From: GM7GCV1 sp965222065
GTDB taxonomy: Bacteria; Pseudomonadota; Gammaproteobacteria; Pseudomonadales; GM7GCV1
NCBI GenBank assembly: GCA_965222065.1
Contig: OZ244933.1
Span: 1,550,001 to 1,614,000, forward strand
Reading direction: 5' to 3'
Length of the DNA stretch: 64,000 bases
The position numbers and the translations under genes were made by a program. Below are positions 25,227 to 34,522 of the stretch, piece after piece (the stretch's first letter is position 1; each line of letters starts with the position of its first letter). The notes under the pieces are model-generated. The model was not told the origin of the DNA and did no database searches. It saw only the letters and a program-made list of their open reading frames with translations.

Positions 25227-27029
25227 TTATTCAGTTATGGGCGTAACACGTAGTACTTCTTCAATGGTCGTTTTTCCGGCTGCCACTTTTCTGGCACCAG
25301 CCAATCGAAGTGTCAGGCTGCCATCCTTAAGCGCCTGTTTGCGAATCAGATCCAGATCCGCCTGATCAATGATCTGCTTACGCAAAGTGGAAGAAGGCTC
25401 CAAAATCTCGTAAATACCTTCACGGCCCATAAATCCGGTGTTACGACATTCCAGACAGCCTACTGGTTGATAAACATGCTTGGGGGGGGCATTTTTGAAC
25501 GGGTCAACCAGGGTCTTCCAGGCACTTTCATCCACGTCCGCCTTTTCCTTGCAGTTCGGACAGAGCGTACGCACCAGTCTCTGGGCCATTACGCCATTTA
25601 ACGTGACGCGAATCAGATGAGCCGGAAGCCCCAAATCAAGCAAACGCGTAATCGCCGTGGGGGCATCATTGGTGTGCAGGGTAGAAAGCACCAGGTGTCC
25701 GGTCAGTGCCGCCTGGACGGCCATTTCCGCCGTTTCACGATCACGAATCTCGCCCACCATAATGATGTCCGGATCCTGCCGGAGCAGTGTGCGTATCCCT
25801 TCGGCAAACCCCATGCTTATCTGCGACTGAACCTGGGTCTGGTTAAAGGCATCAACCACCATTTCGATAGGGTCTTCCAGTGTGGAGACATTCACCTCGC
25901 TGGTCGCCAGTTCACGGAGTGTTGTATATAGCGTTGTCGTCTTGCCCGAGCCCGTGGGCCCGGTTACCAAAACGATTCCTGACGTCCGGTGGGTAAGGCC
26001 ATTCCAGATACTCAAATCCTTATCTTCAAGGCCCATCTGCTCGAAACTGCGCAACAGGACATCGGGGTCAAATATACGCATGACAAGCTTTTCACCAAAG
26101 GCGGTCGGCAGGGTGGAAAGACGTAGCTCCACTTCCTTGCCCTGGGGTGTCCGACTCTTGATACGTCCATCCTGGGGCCGGCGCTTTTCCGCAACATCCA
26201 TCCGACCCAGCACCTTGAGACGGGCAGTCACTGCATTGGACACATTACGCGGCATTTCGTAGACATCATGCAACACGCCATCAATTCGAAAACGGACATT
26301 GCCTACTTCCCGGCGAGGCTCAAGATGTATATCACTCGCTCGCTGGTCAAACGCATATTGGAGTAACCAGTCCACAATATTAACGACATGCTTGTCTTCT
26401 GCCGAAGCATCCTTGTCCCCCTTAATCTCAAGCAATTGCTCAAAATTGGTAAGCTGGGAGCCGCCATTGTTTTTATTGCCGGCCCCCATGACTGACCGGG
26501 CAATGGAGTAAAATTCGACAATATACTTTTCAATCAGGTCGGGACGGATAAAGACCGTACGTATTTTTTTGTCTGTTGTCTGCTCAACCGCGGCCTTCCA
26601 GCTGTCGTTTTCCGGATTGGCAGTACCTATGACCACTTCATTGGCATGAACTTCCAGCGGCAAAAGATTGTGCATCTTGGCGTAATTAAAGCTCATCACC
26701 CTGGTGACCGCCTGCACATCAACCTTTAAGGGATTAACTGAATAGTATTCGGCCTTGATTTCCCGTGCCCACCATTCACCCAGCACTTCGCCGGTGAGGG
26801 CCCGTCCCCCGTTGGTTTGATCGGCAATGCCCAACCCGACGATAGCGCTAATGGGATGACTGCCCAGTGGGGCCTTTTTCGCCCGCTTCATATCAGACTC
26901 GTTAATCATCCCATCGTCAAAAAGAGCCTGGGCAATGGTAGTTATGGATTTTATGCGTTCAGACGTCGGCATTTTTTGGTCCAACACGTTATCTACCTGC
27001 ATTGTACTGGGTCTTTCAGCGGATGCCAT
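25227..27029 (-). CDS. GspE/PilB-family secretion or pilus ATPase
   Basis: Hexameric ATPase of type II secretion or type IV pilus assembly. The 600 residues comprise an N-terminal MshEN-like domain (about 60-170), the N2 domain (SDIHLEPR near 232-239), Walker A GPTGSGKT at 357-364, Walker B IMVGEIRDRETAEMA, and a tetracysteine zinc motif (CPNCKEK and CLECRNTGF). No pilus or secretion genes lie next to it, so its machinery cannot be named. Methionine 10 is an alternative start; neither has a strong ribosome site. It diverges from argE by 52 bases. Confidence 0.88.
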   Translation of the reverse strand: MASAERPSTMQVDNVLDQKMPTSERIKSITTIAQALFDDGMINESDMKRAKKAPLGSHPISAIVGLGIADQTNGGRALTGEVLGEWWAREIKAEYYSVNPLKVDVQAVTRVMSFNYAKMHNLLPLEVHANEVVIGTANPENDSWKAAVEQTTDKKIRTVFIRPDLIEKYIVEFYSIARSVMGAGNKNNGGSQLTNFEQLLEIKGDKDASAEDKHVVNIVDWLLQYAFDQRASDIHLEPRREVGNVRFRIDGVLHDVYEMPRNVSNAVTARLKVLGRMDVAEKRRPQDGRIKSRTPQGKEVELRLSTLPTAFGEKLVMRIFDPDVLLRSFEQMGLEDKDLSIWNGLTHRTSGIVLVTGPTGSGKTTTLYTTLRELATSEVNVSTLEDPIEMVVDAFNQTQVQSQISMGFAEGIRTLLRQDPDIIMVGEIRDRETAEMAVQAALTGHLVLSTLHTNDAPTAITRLLDLGLPAHLIRVTLNGVMAQRLVRTLCPNCKEKADVDESAWKTLVDPFKNAPPKHVYQPVGCLECRNTGFMGREGIYEILEPSSTLRKQIIDQADLDLIRKQALKDGSLTLRLAGARKVAAGKTTIEEVLRVTPITE

Positions 27030-27081
27030 CTATCTGCAAAACAGTCTGTTCTTCCGCGCGCGGCAGCTATAGAGTAACGCC

Positions 27082-28230
27082 ATGAAAAAGAAGCTTCCCG
27101 AATTCAGGGACACCCTTCATCAATTAATTGCCTCTGCGTCAGTCAGTTCGGTCAATCCTGCCTATGACATGAGTAATGCCGGGGTTATCAATCTGTTGGG
27201 CGACTGGCTGGATTCCCTGGGATTTACCACCGAAGTTCAATCGGTAGGCGTTCATGGAAAGCAAAATCTGATCGCTACCCTGGGTCAGGGAACAGGGGGA
27301 TTAGTCTTATCCGGTCACTCCGATACGGTACCCTACGACGATATCCAATGGCTTTCTGACCCCTTTCAATGTACTCACAGAGACAATGGCTTTTACGGTC
27401 TGGGTACAACGGACATGAAAGGGTTCTTTGCGGTGGCAATGGAAGCTATACAGCAAACTGATTTGACCAAACTCAAGGCGCCACTCACCTTGATCGCAAC
27501 AGCCGATGAAGAGTCGACGATGTCTGGCGCCCGCTTCCTGTCGGAATCCGGACTGAGCCAGGGTGAAGCCGTTATTATTGGTGAGCCCACCAGCCTAAAA
27601 CCGGTTCGCATGCATAAAGGCATCAGCATGCAAGCCATTCGTATTACTGGCCGATCGGGCCATTCCTCCAATCCCGAACTGGGCAATAATGCATTGGAAG
27701 CCATGTCAGAAGTGCTTGGGGAGTTGCAAACTTTTCGCACCAGGCTGCAATCAACCTACCAGAATAGTGGCTTTGCCGTTACCGTCCCCACCCTGAACCT
27801 GGGTTGTATCCATGGTGGTGACAACCCCAATCGAATTTGTGGCCAATGCGAACTACAGTATGACTTGCGGCCATTACCGGGAATGGCCATAGACGACTTG
27901 CGTAATGAAATCACAACCCTGCTGGAACCGATTGCTGATCGTCGAGGCGTTATGATTGAACAGGAAATTCTGTTTGGTGGCGTTGAAGCCTTTGAGGAAC
28001 CGGCCTCTTCCGAACTGGTTACAAATGCAGAAAACTTTACCGGTACAAACGCAGAATCGGTGGCTTTTGCCACGGAAGCGCCGTTTTACAAAGGCCTTGG
28101 CAAACAAACCATTATTCTGGGACCCGGAAGCATAGATCAGGCACACCAGCCCAATGAGTATCTTCCGGACAATCAGGTTCTGCCTGCAATCGATATATAT
28201 CGTCGATTTATACAGCATTATTGTCTTTGA
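27082..28230 (+). CDS. argE: Acetylornithine deacetylase
   Basis: Zinc M20-family hydrolase converting N-acetylornithine to ornithine in arginine synthesis. The 382 residues show GHSDTVP and GTTDMKGFFAVAM, with ADEESTMSGA and the dimerisation domain in the middle. argA, the first enzyme of the same pathway, follows after 93 bases, as in pseudomonads, making the ArgE assignment preferable to DapE. Confidence 0.92.
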   Translation: MKKKLPEFRDTLHQLIASASVSSVNPAYDMSNAGVINLLGDWLDSLGFTTEVQSVGVHGKQNLIATLGQGTGGLVLSGHSDTVPYDDIQWLSDPFQCTHRDNGFYGLGTTDMKGFFAVAMEAIQQTDLTKLKAPLTLIATADEESTMSGARFLSESGLSQGEAVIIGEPTSLKPVRMHKGISMQAIRITGRSGHSSNPELGNNALEAMSEVLGELQTFRTRLQSTYQNSGFAVTVPTLNLGCIHGGDNPNRICGQCELQYDLRPLPGMAIDDLRNEITTLLEPIADRRGVMIEQEILFGGVEAFEEPASSELVTNAENFTGTNAESVAFATEAPFYKGLGKQTIILGPGSIDQAHQPNEYLPDNQVLPAIDIYRRFIQHYCL

Positions 28231-28323
28231 TTAACCAGGGTCCGCATCACCACTTAGCTCGCTCGCCCAGATCAAGTACAATGTCGCGGCCTCGCGCACT
28301 GGCGAAGAAACAAGAATCAGCTC

Positions 28324-29625
28324 ATGCATCAGGTACCAGAAAGTTTTATTAACTGGTTTCGTCTATCCGCTCCCTATATCAGGAAGCACCGCGAAGCCAC
28401 TTTTGTCATCGCTCTCCCGGGCGAGGCTATCGAGCACCCCAATTTTATTAACCTGGTGCATGACCTTGCCATGCTGCAAAGCCTGGGGGCCAAACTGGTC
28501 ATTGTTCAGGGCGCGCGCATCCAAATCACCAGGGCGTTGGAGAAAGCCGGGGTCAACGCACCGATTGAATCGGGCATTCGCGTGTCTTCTGCGGAGGCCA
28601 TGCCGCACGTTATTGCGGCCTCTAACAGTACAAGAACCGAACTGGAAAGTGCCATGTCTGCGGGGCTGGTGGACTCCCCAATGTTCCAGCTTAACCTCAA
28701 GACCCTGTCTGGCAATTTTATCTTTGCCAAACCCCTGGGTGTGCGGGATGGGGTGGATTATCAGTACACGGGACTGGTTCGCCAGATAGACAGCAAGGCA
28801 ATTCGCGCGGCACTGGAAACCGGAGCTGCCGTGATATGCAACACGCTGGGATACTCGACCACAGGAGAAGTCTTCAACCTGTCCCTTAACGAATGTGCAT
28901 TAAGTGCCGCGACCTCATTAAACGCCGACAAGGTGATCGGTTTTATGAGTGAAGAAACCCTGTCGCCCATGCTGGAGTCGTCTGAAATACGTCCAAAGGC
29001 TGCCCATGCCTACGGCAGTGCCAATATGGAAGAGGCCGGCCTGGCAGATGCACTTGCTGAAGCAGTAGATCGTGGTATTGAGCGCGCCCACCTCGTGAGC
29101 TATGAACAAAACGGCGCCCTGTTAAAAGAGCTGTTTACTCATGATGGCGCAGGGCTCTTGATCAGCAAAATTGATACTGCTGTTCTTCGAGCCGCTCAAT
29201 CAAGCGATATCGGAGCGATTCTGGAACTTATCCAGCCAATGCAGGCAGCAGGCGCTTTGGTTCAAAGAACCCGGGAATTACTGGAAGAGCAAATTGAAAA
29301 TTTTGCCGTCATGGAAATAGACGGCACCGCCGTTGGTTGTGCGGCATTGCAGCTGTTGGACGAGACATCGGCAGAAATCGCCTGTGTCGCTGTTCAACCT
29401 GAGTTCCAGGGACGTGGCTATGCCCAGAAATTACTGGATTATCAAATCAAGAAGGCCAGGGAACATCAGGTTCATTCCCTGTTTGTACTTTCCACACAAG
29501 CGACTCACTGGTTTATAGAACGGGGTTTTAGGGAAACCAGTGCTGATTCACTGCCCGACTTCCGACGCTCACAATACAATACACAAAGAAAACCCAAAGT
29601 TCTGATCAAAGAACTGAACAAGTAA
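28324..29625 (+). CDS. argA: N-acetylglutamate synthase
   Basis: Acetyl-CoA plus glutamate to N-acetylglutamate, the committed step of arginine synthesis. The 433 residues carry an N-terminal amino-acid-kinase-like domain (about 20-280), which binds arginine in relatives, and a C-terminal GNAT domain with CVAVQPEFQGRGYAQKLL. This fused layout is the classical ArgA. It lies between argE and ilvD on the same strand. Confidence 0.94.
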   Translation: MHQVPESFINWFRLSAPYIRKHREATFVIALPGEAIEHPNFINLVHDLAMLQSLGAKLVIVQGARIQITRALEKAGVNAPIESGIRVSSAEAMPHVIAASNSTRTELESAMSAGLVDSPMFQLNLKTLSGNFIFAKPLGVRDGVDYQYTGLVRQIDSKAIRAALETGAAVICNTLGYSTTGEVFNLSLNECALSAATSLNADKVIGFMSEETLSPMLESSEIRPKAAHAYGSANMEEAGLADALAEAVDRGIERAHLVSYEQNGALLKELFTHDGAGLLISKIDTAVLRAAQSSDIGAILELIQPMQAAGALVQRTRELLEEQIENFAVMEIDGTAVGCAALQLLDETSAEIACVAVQPEFQGRGYAQKLLDYQIKKAREHQVHSLFVLSTQATHWFIERGFRETSADSLPDFRRSQYNTQRKPKVLIKELNK

Positions 29626-29658
29626 CTACAAAAAATTTCGGTACCAGAGGAATTCAAG

Positions 29659-31506
29659 ATGGCCAAATACAGGTCCTATACAAGTACTCAGGGACGCAAT
29701 ATGGCCGGTGCCCGCGCCCTTTGGCGCGCTACAGGCATGAAAGACGATGACTTTCAAAAGCCTATTATTGCTGTCGCCAATTCATTTACCCAGTTTGTCC
29801 CCGGTCATGTGCACCTGAAGGACCTGGGTCAATTGGTAGCAAGGGAAATAGAAGCAGCAGGCGGAGTTGCCAAGGAATTCAACACCATTGCCGTGGATGA
29901 TGGCATTGCCATGGGCCACGATGGCATGCTTTATAGCCTGCCCAGCCGCGACATCATTGCCGATAGTATCGAGTATATGGTTAACGCCCACTGTGCTGAC
30001 GGCATCGTCTGCATATCCAATTGCGACAAAATTACCCCTGGCATGTTAATCGCGGCCATGCGACTCAACATACCCGTGGTATTCGTTTCCGGTGGCCCCA
30101 TGGAGGCGGGAAAAACCAAACTGGCGGAGCACAAACTTGATCTGGTCGACGCCATGGTTATCGCCGCCGATTCAAAGGCCAGTGATGAACAGGTTGCTTC
30201 CTATGAACGCTCTGCCTGTCCTACCTGTGGCAGCTGTTCGGGAATGTTTACGGCCAATAGTATGAATTGTCTGGCTGAAGCAATCGGTCTGGCATTACCG
30301 GGTAACGGATCGGTACTGGCGACACACGCCGACCGTGAACGACTTTTTAAACAGGCAGGGCATACCATTGTCGAGATTGTAAAACGACATTACGAACAGG
30401 ACGACGACTCCGTGCTCCCCCGAAATATTGGAAGCCGTAAAGCGTTTGAAAATGCCATGGCACTGGATATAGCCATGGGCGGGTCAACAAATACTATCCT
30501 GCACTTGCTCGCCATAGCCCAGGAGGCGGAGCTGGACTTCACCATGAAAGACATGGATGCACTGTCACGCAAGGTCCCGCAACTTTGCAAGGTTGCCCCC
30601 AATACGCCCAAATATCACATGGAGGATGTACACCGCGCTGGGGGGGTCATGGGAATCCTTGGCGAACTTGCTCGCGGAGGTTTGCTACACACGGAGGTTC
30701 CAACCGTTCATAGTCCAACCATGGCGGAAGCACTACAACAATGGGATATCATGCAGACCGGCGATGAATCCGTAAAAGAGTTTTATAAGGCAGGACCCGG
30801 CGGCATTCCTACCCAGGTTGCCTTTAGCCAGAATACCCGCTGGAGCAGTCTTGATGCTGACCGTGAGAATGGCTGCATACGATCAGTGGACCATGCCTAT
30901 AGCAAGGATGGCGGTCTCGCTATTTTGCAGGGCAATATCGCGGAAGGCGGCTGTGTAGTAAAAACCGCTGGCGTCGATGAAAGTATTCTGGTTTTCGAGG
31001 GAACAGCTTTTGTTACCGAGTCACAGGATGAAGCCGTCGACGCCATCCTGAATGACCGCGTTAAAGCCGGCGATGTTGTGATTGTTCGTTATGAAGGCCC
31101 CCGCGGAGGACCAGGAATGCAGGAGATGCTTTATCCTACCAGCTACCTGAAATCAAAAGGGTTGGGCAAGGATTGCGCATTACTCACCGATGGGCGTTTT
31201 TCCGGTGGAACGTCCGGGCTGTCTATTGGCCACGTTTCACCCGAAGCCGCTGCAGGAGGTGCGATTGGGCTGATTGAAAATGGCGATAAAATCAGGATTG
31301 ATATTCCCAACCGAAGTATTGATGTACTGGTTTCTCCAGAAGAGCTAGACAAGCGAAGAGCAGCCATGGAAGAAAAGTATGGCGGCGGTGACTGGGCACC
31401 GGCACATCCTCGCCGCCGGGTAGTTTCAACTGCACTAAAGGCCTATGCAAAGATGGCAACCAGTGCAGATAAAGGTGCTGTCAGGGATCTTTCACGGCTC
31501 GATTAA
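29659..31506 (+). CDS. ilvD: Dihydroxy-acid dehydratase
   Basis: Iron-sulfur enzyme dehydrating dihydroxy-isovalerate and dihydroxy-methylvalerate in branched-chain amino-acid synthesis. The 615 residues are collinear with E. coli IlvD. Cluster cysteines are C122 (SNCDKITPG) and C193 in ACPTCGSC, together with a cysteine pattern of the oxygen-sensitive 4Fe-4S type. A GAGG-type ribosome site precedes the ATG. No leader peptide or attenuator is visible in the 33-base gap after argA. Confidence 0.97.
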   Translation: MAKYRSYTSTQGRNMAGARALWRATGMKDDDFQKPIIAVANSFTQFVPGHVHLKDLGQLVAREIEAAGGVAKEFNTIAVDDGIAMGHDGMLYSLPSRDIIADSIEYMVNAHCADGIVCISNCDKITPGMLIAAMRLNIPVVFVSGGPMEAGKTKLAEHKLDLVDAMVIAADSKASDEQVASYERSACPTCGSCSGMFTANSMNCLAEAIGLALPGNGSVLATHADRERLFKQAGHTIVEIVKRHYEQDDDSVLPRNIGSRKAFENAMALDIAMGGSTNTILHLLAIAQEAELDFTMKDMDALSRKVPQLCKVAPNTPKYHMEDVHRAGGVMGILGELARGGLLHTEVPTVHSPTMAEALQQWDIMQTGDESVKEFYKAGPGGIPTQVAFSQNTRWSSLDADRENGCIRSVDHAYSKDGGLAILQGNIAEGGCVVKTAGVDESILVFEGTAFVTESQDEAVDAILNDRVKAGDVVIVRYEGPRGGPGMQEMLYPTSYLKSKGLGKDCALLTDGRFSGGTSGLSIGHVSPEAAAGGAIGLIENGDKIRIDIPNRSIDVLVSPEELDKRRAAMEEKYGGGDWAPAHPRRRVVSTALKAYAKMATSADKGAVRDLSRLD

Positions 31507-31532
31507 CAGACTATATAGTTTCTTTCAGGCAT

Positions 31533-31562
31533 AAAAAAACCGGCGAATTTCGCCGGTTTTTT
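31533..31562. terminator. Bidirectional terminator after ilvD and the TonB operon
   Basis: Stem ACCGGCGAA / TTCGCCGGT framed by seven A and six T residues. It lies between the convergent stops of ilvD (31506) and the TPR gene (31586). Confidence 0.92.
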
Positions 31563-31585
31563 ATGTAAGCCAAAGAGCTTTTGAC

Positions 31586-32944
31586 TTAGTTCGCCGCGAG
31601 TATGGCTTCCAGGTCAATACCAGAATCACGCAGTTGCTGGGCACGTCGTTTCTCAGCTTCTACGTAACGTATCCACTCGACAGCTGAATCATAGCCTTGT
31701 GAGTCTCTGTCTACCTGACGGAAGGTCCTGATCGCATCATCGTAACGTTGCAAGTTGAATTCCGCGTTACCTTTGGTCAGTAACACCAAATCCATGCGAT
31801 CAACACCACCACGATCTGCTGCTTCCGTTGCGGTACGCAGGGCATCTTCATAGCGCTCAAGATCTACATAAATACCTGCAAGTCGAGCAAAGCTTTCACC
31901 ATCTGTGGACTTTTCCGCAGCGCGTTCCATCCAGGGAAGTGCTTTTTGCAGTTCCGCAGACTGGTACATGGCAGAGCCAATCAGCTGAAGATTCTTCTCA
32001 CTGTCTTCGACTTCGCCTTCATCAAGCGCTTCGATCATGATCTCAGCTGCCTTGTAAGGGGCTTGTGCCGAAATGAACATGTAGGCCATACCAACATACT
32101 GACCTTCTGAGGTAAAACCATCCTGCAAGTAAGCCAGATGATAGGCGGCCATTTGCTCTGTCTCTTCTTCAAGCTCAGCGTACATGCCACCCAACTCACG
32201 CCAGTAGCGTACATTTGGATAGTTGACGATCAGCTTGTTGAGGATCTCCACACACTTGCGGAAATTACGCTGCTCATAGCTAATTGCTTTCTGAATTGCG
32301 TACCAGTTTTCCTGGGCAATCTCGCCATTGGACTCACGCATTTCAATGGCAATTTCAACATTCTCGAGCGCGCTGTCGAGATCTTCCATGTTGTAGTAAA
32401 TGTTTGCCAATAGCGCATAATCTGAAGCACCGACTACTTGCTGCATGGACATCCACTCGGTGTAATATCGCAGGGCAAGATCCCATTGCTCATCCATCAT
32501 ATGGAGTTGGGCAACAGTCTTCAGGGTTCGATTGACCAAAGGCGCATTCGCTTCTGGCTCATTGATTACACGGGTGTAGTACTCCTTGGTTCTGGCCAGA
32601 TCATCCAGCAAGTAATAGGTGTAACCCAGCAGGTTCCAGATCTCTGCCTTCTCGTGTCCGGGAAGATCATTTGTACGGATACCCTGTAGAACCTCAAGAG
32701 CACACTGAGGGTTTGGCTCTGGTGGCGTACCCCCTTCCTGCTCAGGCTCTGGCGCAAGACATTCCCTGGCTGGCTGAATCTGTCCCGCCAGGCGTTGGCT
32801 TATCGCCTTTACTTTGGTGGTCTCTACGTTTTCAAATCGCCTTTGTTCCTCTTCATCCTGCGCCTGGACCAGACCAGCACCCAGAGACAACAGACAAAAG
32901 GCAAACAGAAAACGCTGAACCAGGTTTTTCATATCTACTTTCAT
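31586..32944 (-). CDS. Periplasmic TPR protein of the TonB2-type operon
   Basis: 452 residues: a signal peptide (cleavage near VQAQ) followed by several tetratricopeptide repeats, for example AEIWNLLGYTYYLLDDLARTKEYYTRVI. Proteins of this kind end TonB2/TtpC operons in Vibrio and related bacteria and contribute to TonB-dependent uptake. It starts 21 bases after the tonB stop and is the last gene before the terminator. Confidence 0.88.
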   Translation of the reverse strand: MKVDMKNLVQRFLFAFCLLSLGAGLVQAQDEEEQRRFENVETTKVKAISQRLAGQIQPARECLAPEPEQEGGTPPEPNPQCALEVLQGIRTNDLPGHEKAEIWNLLGYTYYLLDDLARTKEYYTRVINEPEANAPLVNRTLKTVAQLHMMDEQWDLALRYYTEWMSMQQVVGASDYALLANIYYNMEDLDSALENVEIAIEMRESNGEIAQENWYAIQKAISYEQRNFRKCVEILNKLIVNYPNVRYWRELGGMYAELEEETEQMAAYHLAYLQDGFTSEGQYVGMAYMFISAQAPYKAAEIMIEALDEGEVEDSEKNLQLIGSAMYQSAELQKALPWMERAAEKSTDGESFARLAGIYVDLERYEDALRTATEAADRGGVDRMDLVLLTKGNAEFNLQRYDDAIRTFRQVDRDSQGYDSAVEWIRYVEAEKRRAQQLRDSGIDLEAILAAN

Positions 32945-32965
32945 ACGCTTTCTCGCATTACTTAT

Positions 32966-33589
32966 TTATTCTGCAAGTTCGAAAGTGAATTTGTAGAAAT
33001 GATCTACTTCTACAGGATTGCCGTCGATAACTCGGGGCTTGTACTTCAATCTTTCGGCCGCTCTTACTGCAGAACGATCAAATATAGATGAGGTTGACTC
33101 AATGACCTGGACATCCCTGGTGGTCCCCTGAGTGGTAATCGTGAAGCTAACAACTACATAGCCTTCAATACCACGCTGAAGGGCGCGTCGTGGATAGTCT
33201 GGCTGAATGGCGACCAGTGGAATAATGTCACCATCAGAAAAACCACCGCCAAGCGAGATGTCTACATTTGCCTGAACCCGTGCTCCGGAAAGGTCAACGG
33301 TTTCGACATTTGCATCGACCTCAATATCCTGCTTGGGGATATCGGGTGGCGGTTCCTCAGGCTCATCGATTTCCTCAATTTTTCGCTCTTTAACCTGGTC
33401 TTCGATCTCACGATCTTCCTGCCAGATATCAGCAATTTGAGGACGATTATCATCTTCCGGCTGGGGAAGGTCTGACTCGATCAAAAACTGCATCAAGAAC
33501 AACAAACCAAAGACCACAACAATGGCAATGATTGCTGAAGGTGCGAGTAGCAAAAAACCACTCTGACGAGGCTGTATCTTGTTCATCAC
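32966..33589 (-). CDS. tonB: Energy transducer TonB (TonB2 type)
   Basis: Links the proton motive force to outer-membrane receptors. The 207 residues contain one N-terminal membrane helix (about 14-37), a short acidic/proline linker (EEIDEPEEPPPDIP) and the C-terminal TonB domain (DYPRRALQRGIEGYVVVSFTI). The short linker is usual for TonB2. The start overlaps exbD by four bases. Confidence 0.92.
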   Translation of the reverse strand: MMNKIQPRQSGFLLLAPSAIIAIVVVFGLLFLMQFLIESDLPQPEDDNRPQIADIWQEDREIEDQVKERKIEEIDEPEEPPPDIPKQDIEVDANVETVDLSGARVQANVDISLGGGFSDGDIIPLVAIQPDYPRRALQRGIEGYVVVSFTITTQGTTRDVQVIESTSSIFDRSAVRAAERLKYKPRVIDGNPVEVDHFYKFTFELAE

Positions 33590-33981
33590 TGTTCCTCCGC
33601 TGCAATTGTGATCTGCTGAACACCTACATCCTTGGCAGCATCAGCGACCTGTGCAATCTGCAGGATACGCGATTCTTCATCTGCCTGAATTACCATTTCT
33701 CCATTTGGATTTTCAGAATACAGTACAGCTATACGCGTTCTAAGAAAACGCGGATCAACCAGTTCACGGTTGATCCATATCTGGCTTTCGCTATCGATAG
33801 CCACCAACATCGCCGGCTTACTTTCCTGGGCATTAAGTGCACCTGGACGCATAACGTCTGCACCAGGGAGCTTAATAAAAGTGGCCGTTACGATAAAGAA
33901 GATCAACATGATAAACACCACGTCCAGCATGGGCGTGAGGTCTATCTGTTGTTCGTCTGCTTTTTTTCTTTCTCTACTCAT
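33586..33981 (-). CDS. exbD: Biopolymer transport protein ExbD
   Basis: 131-residue stator subunit. The single membrane helix contains the proton-carrying aspartate D20 in LTPMLDVVFIMLIFF, and a small periplasmic domain follows. It lies 11 bases after exbB and overlaps tonB by four bases, so the three are surely cotranscribed. Confidence 0.94.
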   Translation of the reverse strand: MSRERKKADEQQIDLTPMLDVVFIMLIFFIVTATFIKLPGADVMRPGALNAQESKPAMLVAIDSESQIWINRELVDPRFLRTRIAVLYSENPNGEMVIQADEESRILQIAQVADAAKDVGVQQITIAAEEQ

Positions 33982-33992
33982 GGTTCGCTACC

Positions 33993-34517
33993 TCAGTGAT
34001 CCATGGTGAGGTGATCTTCGAGGAGAGCTGTCTCATTGCTCGCCTTGCGGCTAACAAAGTTATCTCCAAAGACACCAGCAATTGCAACAACCATCCCGGA
34101 CAATGTAGGGACAGTTGCGGTGAAAACACCGGTGGCCATCTGGCGAGCGTCACCGCCGCCTGTAATAGCCATGACCTCAAACACGTTGATCATACCAGTT
34201 ACCGTACCCAAAAGCCCAAAAAGCGGGGCAAGGGCAACGGTGGTTTTGATCATCGGCAGATAGGCATTTACGCGCTCAGTTACTTCGGATATCAGCTTTT
34301 CTCGAACCTTGTGTGCATGCCAGGAGACCCTTTCAGAACGGGACTCCCATGCATCTATGGCGGCAGCTACATCTTTATTCAATCCACCACCGTAGTAGTA
34401 GAAGAGCCTCTCGAGGACCAGAGTCCACATGAGGAAGGCCAGGCCCGCAATCAAATAGATTACGAACCCGCCCAGTTCGATGTATTCCTGTACCGCTTCT
34501 ATAGCGTCGGTAAACAT
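33993..34517 (-). CDS. exbB: ExbB-type proton channel subunit
   Basis: 174 residues with three membrane segments and the MotA/TolQ/ExbB signature LAPLFGLLGTVTGMINVF. It is the short ExbB of a TonB2 system and follows the long paralogue TtpC by five bases. Confidence 0.93.
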   Translation of the reverse strand: MFTDAIEAVQEYIELGGFVIYLIAGLAFLMWTLVLERLFYYYGGGLNKDVAAAIDAWESRSERVSWHAHKVREKLISEVTERVNAYLPMIKTTVALAPLFGLLGTVTGMINVFEVMAITGGGDARQMATGVFTATVPTLSGMVVAIAGVFGDNFVSRKASNETALLEDHLTMDH

Positions 34518-34522
34518 ACTGA